Below are positions 17,573 to 20,544 of a stretch of DNA of 20,544 nucleotides, one piece after another (the stretch's first letter is position 1; each line of letters starts with the position of its first letter). Both the position numbers and the translations under genes were made by a program. The notes below the pieces were generated by a model. The model was not told the origin of the DNA and did no database searches. It worked only from the letters and a program-made list of their open reading frames with translations. Origin of the DNA: Mesostigma viride (taxonomy: Eukaryota > Streptophyta > Mesostigmatophyceae > Mesostigmatales > Mesostigmataceae); contig RPFO01000054.1 in assembly GCA_009746045.1 (NCBI GenBank), positions 1 through 20,544 on the forward strand, in the 5' to 3' direction.

Positions 17573-18181
17573 AATGGAGGCAGATGGTACGCAAGGATAG
17601 ATGGCAAGTACGTAGTGATGAAGGCGACCACCCCAAAGTCTGTGGGGGCTCCACCCCCACAGTCTGTGTGACCGCGTATGGCATTCATAGCGATTCGGGC
17701 CGTGGTGCCCACAACCCTGTAACAAGGACCTAGATAGCTTCCATTTATTAATTAATTAATAGACACGTGACTGCGTCACGTGAGCATAAGTCTTCGGTGG
17801 GAGGGGAACATGGGATGGTATGGATGGTGTAAGCTATCTAGGTCCTAGTTACAGGGGTGTGGGCACCTCGGCCCGAATCGCTATGAATGCCATACGCGGT
17901 CACACGCGGAGCCCCCACAGACTTGGGGAGGGTCTCCTTCATCACTACTTGCCATCTATCCTTGCGTACCATCTGCCTCCATATTACAGACAAACCAGGA
18001 GGCTGCCCGGGCGTGAGCTTCCATAATCCATTGGTGATAATCGGGGTTCGGGCCGTGGCACCTGGGCAACATCCTACAACTAGTCTAGAGGTCAGATAGG
18101 CACCCATTTCGTTCCACCAGCCGTTTCATTGAGTATTTATGCTCCCGTGACACAGTCGTGTGCCTTTAATGATTAAATTAA
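17573..18181 (+). mobile_element. B-related LINE 3' fragment (forward), interrupted
   Basis: It begins TGGAGGCAGATGGTACGCAAGG, part of ORF2-B. It has small insertions, including one forming a TGTGGGGG/CCCCCACA hairpin at 17641-17661. It runs to GACCTAGATAGCTTCCAT and is split by a reverse copy. It resumes at 18016 with diverged 3' UTR and ends in a degraded stem-loop (CTCCCGTGACACAGTCGTG) and a TTTAATGATTAAATTAA tail. It is older than the copy inserted into it. Confidence 0.7.
17745..18015 (-). mobile_element. B-type LINE, 5'-truncated reverse insertion with 9-bp target duplication
   Basis: AGCTTCCAT lies at 17736-17744 and 18016-18024. The insert has an ATTA tail, the stem-loop at 17764-17782, the 3' UTR and the ORF2 end up to CCCGGGCGTGAG, all in reverse orientation. 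With 17295-17540 it makes a pair of near-identical reverse copies about 200 bases apart. Confidence 0.85.
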
Positions 18182-18553
18182 CGGGCACCCAGCAGGTGTG
18201 AGTACTGGTGCACATAAGCCCAGAATGACAGCACCGTGGTGGCAGCGACAGAAGCCCTGGGTGGACAGCGCAAAGGAGCAGCCAGAGCCAATAAAACAAA
18301 TAGGTCAGCGCCAGACAGAACAAATACGTCAGCAGTGACCAGAATATTTGGCAGATTTACGAATGTGGCAACAAAGATTTGCCAATGGGGAGGTTAACTA
18401 CCAGACATCGGATCCCCAGCGAGCAAGCATGCACGGTACGCACCAACCGCATACTGGCGCCACCCTTTAGGACTTGCCACGCATCCGAGAGCATGCAAAC
18501 CATTGACGCACCTCGCACTACTCGATACCCGAGCCAAAACATCCAGGGGGGTA

Positions 18554-18673
18554 CGGCCTTGATAGCGAGGCCCCGATATCCCTAGACGGCTGTATAAGGC
18601 CCCGATATCCCTATTATGATGTCCCGATATACCTACAGTGAGGCCCCGATATCTCTACAGTGAGGCCTTGACG
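18554..18673 (+). repeat. Imperfect tandem repeat around a GATATC core
   Basis: About five units of 20-30 bases read AGGCCCCGATATCCCTA or a variant, often ending CTACAGTG. Unit starts are near 18567, 18597, 18621, 18641 and 18663. The two flanking units are the most degraded. Confidence 0.8.
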
Positions 18674-18756
18674 TGAGCGGGAGTGGCGTAGGGGCTCCCG
18701 ATCATCCCCCGCCCCCGATTCTATCTGTAGCCTGACGCCATCCGGTATCTATCACA

Positions 18757-18811
18757 TATGAACATGAGTTTATTCTTATGCTTATTAGTATGAACACGAG
18801 TTTATTTGTAT
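18757..18811 (+). repeat. Two-copy direct repeat, 32-bp period
   Basis: TATGAACATGAGTTTATT and TATGAACACGAGTTTATT begin at 18757 and 18789. The copies differ at a few positions. Confidence 0.75.
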
Positions 18812-19880
18812 TGCGAGATGGCCCCGGGGGACACCCTGGCGAGGCATTGCAAGGAATAGTGGGTTACTCCCACGTGGGGGCGTTTGCGCTTCTTTTCTCG
18901 GCTCTCCACAGAACTTTTTGTGCTCCGGGTGCATGGCAGTGGGCAGGGAGCAGTGCATGCATCCGCCAAACAGGTCTGTAATCGTGATCACAAAACGAAC
19001 CCGGCCAGGTAACCCTCGTGACCCTTAATGTGTGGAGGTCCCATGCAAGCTATATGCACCATGCAGGCAAAGAGCCGTGGCAATTAAGCGTCGGGGTTAG
19101 CTTCCAAACGGGGCGACCTGCAGGGAACAATCCACAGGTTCATGTGCAAGCGCTTACCCTAGCGAGGGCAGCACCCATTGAGGGAAGGAAACAGAGGGAG
19201 ACTGGTTCAGAATGGCTCCCAGCGCCAGCGTCAGCTGGAGGGCGGTGTTGAGCTGTCAAGTGCACGATTGTATGCATAAATATCAGCAAAATGCATCAAG
19301 TCAGCAGGACACATCATATCAGCTGGAGCGCGGTGTTGACCTGCAGTGAGCGGTTAGACTACCATCAGGTTAAGTGGGCGTTTAGCGGTCATGTGAGTAC
19401 ACACAGACGTCACAGCATTACATATCACAGCCAGCGTGCAGTCATGAAATCGAAAAAAACAGAACTAAATGAAAAACACCAGAAATGCAACAATCAGCCA
19501 TGGGAGAGCTGATGGGAATATCATCCCCATCAAGCTGCACCGAACTTTATTCGAGGGAGACATCAGCATTCCCCCATTCAAAGACAGCAGCACACAGCCT
19601 GGAGCTGCACTGCTCTAGAGCAAACGTGTCAAGGGGCGCGAGGCCTAGAAGTGACCAGACCCACGAGAGACAAGCTAGAGAAAAAGAAGTGCAGCTATTG
19701 GCAATCTAATGGAATAAGCCAGCATAGTTGACCTGATGGATAAGTTGACAAGATAGTAGGCTTTGTCTAGGAGATTATAGTCTGCATCTTGCTTCCAAGT
19801 AGAAGATGGTCACCGTTGCTGCTATTTGAGCGTGCTGCAAACATAGCTGCAAAAGATTGCCATTCCTTTTTTTTCTTCCT

Positions 19881-20020
19881 TACCTTGCTTATGAACATTT
19901 AGTATACGTCTTTCTCAACGTACCTTGCTCATGAACATTAAGTTAACCTAAAATTAACCTTCATTGAACATTTTGTATACCTTTTAAAAAAATTCCGTGC
20001 CTATGAACATTTAGCTGACC
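19881..20020 (+). repeat. Degenerate tandem repeat, four units of 24-40 bases
   Basis: Each unit has the form ACCTTGCTTATGAACATTTAGTATAC or a diverged version. Units start near 19881, 19921, 19957 and 19997. It is A/T-rich and non-coding. Confidence 0.7.
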
Positions 20021-20230
20021 TTTCTTTTACCCACGCGAGATGGATGAATAGGAAAGGATGTGGTTAGCGATGTATTGGGCGTGGTGTGAGCATCGCACAT
20101 GGGAGCTGGCGGCCTAGGCACCGATCCCTCATCTGGTCGTGACGTGCAAGGACCCCTCGGTAGTGGATACTTTGCTCCGTGAAATTGAATTCTGCGTGAG
20201 ATAAGTGAAGGTAATATGATATTATCAAGT

Positions 20231-20329
20231 GCTTACTAATTAAGTAATACGATGTTATTCTCCGTGAAGACGCGGAGGACCACATGCTTACTAATATAAT
20301 ATGATCTTATTCTCCGTGAAGACGCGGAG
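20231..20329 (+). repeat. Two-copy tandem repeat carrying a small hairpin, 55-bp period
   Basis: GCTTACTAAT...TTATTCTCCGTGAAGACGCGGAG occurs at 20231-20277 and 20286-20329. Each copy contains CTCCG and CGGAG arms around an 8-base loop (20260-20277 and 20312-20329). A partial third CTCCGTGAA is at 20175. The loop sequence is kept while the AT-rich flank differs. Confidence 0.75.
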
Positions 20330-20544
20330 TACAACGGCTACACGGTAAGACCGCGCTGTGAGAGTGTCGCTCTCACGTGCGACTACCAGGTTGGGCGTAA
20401 AGGGGGTCAGGGAGTTGACGTAACGTAAACACGTAAAATGGAAAAATGTGACGAAACGTAAAATCAACGTTAAGGTTACGTGCGTAACGTATATGGTAAC
20501 GTAACGTAAATGAGTTATGCCGCACAAAAGCCTCATGCAAAAAG

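Larger units (their letters stand above)
18182..20544. other. Intergenic region with small tandem repeats, no recognisable gene
   Basis: All open frames are under 82 codons, mixed in composition and without motifs I know. Besides the repeats listed separately, a 23-base imperfect direct repeat (CAGCTGGAG...GCGGTGTTGA) occurs at about 19232 and 19320. ACGTAA-type motifs are frequent from 20415 to 20510. Confidence 0.6.

Noticed and set aside
17283-18024. CRISPR array (repeated palindromes with spacers)
   Set aside because: Repeats are too few, irregularly spaced and in mixed orientation, and they are LINE tails in eukaryotic DNA.
17295-18181. DNA transposon with terminal inverted repeats (opposed copies, palindromic ends, TTAA sites as in piggyBac)
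   Set aside because: The opposed pieces are truncated LINE 3' ends with ORF2 coding sequence. The target duplications are 9-18 bp and variable, and the TTAA belongs to the tail rather than to a fixed target.
20400-20520. Telomere-like repeat
   Set aside because: ACGTAA-type motifs recur but irregularly and without a fixed unit such as TTTAGGG or TTAGGG.

Overview
The window looks like nuclear DNA of a GC-rich unicellular eukaryote, most likely an alga. There is a GT29 sialyltransferase-type gene, a cysteine-rich EsV-1-7 repeat protein (a family known from brown and some other algae, oomycetes and large algal viruses), a possible GT-AG intron, long simple-sequence tracts, and a dense cluster of non-LTR retrotransposons (LINEs). 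I see no bacterial operons or ribosome binding sites. The exact lineage cannot be fixed from the sequence.

Layout. 1-620: possible 3' end of a spliced gene. 964-1946: about 1 kb of (GGGA)n polypurine. 2222-3352: degenerate GC-rich minisatellite. 3470-4647: a frame-disrupted gene joining EsV-1-7 repeats to a zinc ribbon and a PD-(D/E)XK-like nuclease domain. 4648-7476: AT-richer DNA with no recognisable gene. 7477-8675: GT29 sialyltransferase-like gene with one frameshift at a C8 run. 8676-9525: nothing recognised. 9526-18181: retrotransposon cluster. 18182-20544: no gene, several small tandem repeats.

The retrotransposon cluster is the most informative part. Three related ORF2 families (called A, B and D here) can be told apart by their ORF2 C-termini. 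Many copies are 5'-truncated, lie in both orientations and are nested. Several insertions have target-site duplications readable directly: 18 bp around a 2,010-bp ORF1-only element, 13 bp around a B copy inside ORF2-A, about 12 bp and 9 bp around two reverse B copies, and 11 bp around a SINE-like insert. Most 3' ends finish in the same perfect stem-loop, CACGTGACGCAGTCACGTG, followed by a TTAA/ATTA tail. A second 3'-end class has a different CTCCC/GGGAG stem-loop.

The best candidate for something undescribed is the ORF1-only element at 12287-14296. It has an intact 485-codon ORF1, no ORF2, a 12-bp perfect hairpin in its leader, and the same 3' stem-loop as the B family. This suggests a non-autonomous half-LINE (analogous in design to mammalian HAL1) mobilised in trans by a B-type ORF2 protein through the shared 3' hairpin. 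The second candidate is the EsV-1-7/nuclease fusion. Several frame breaks fall in homopolymers, so uncorrected sequencing indels should be excluded before calling any gene dead.
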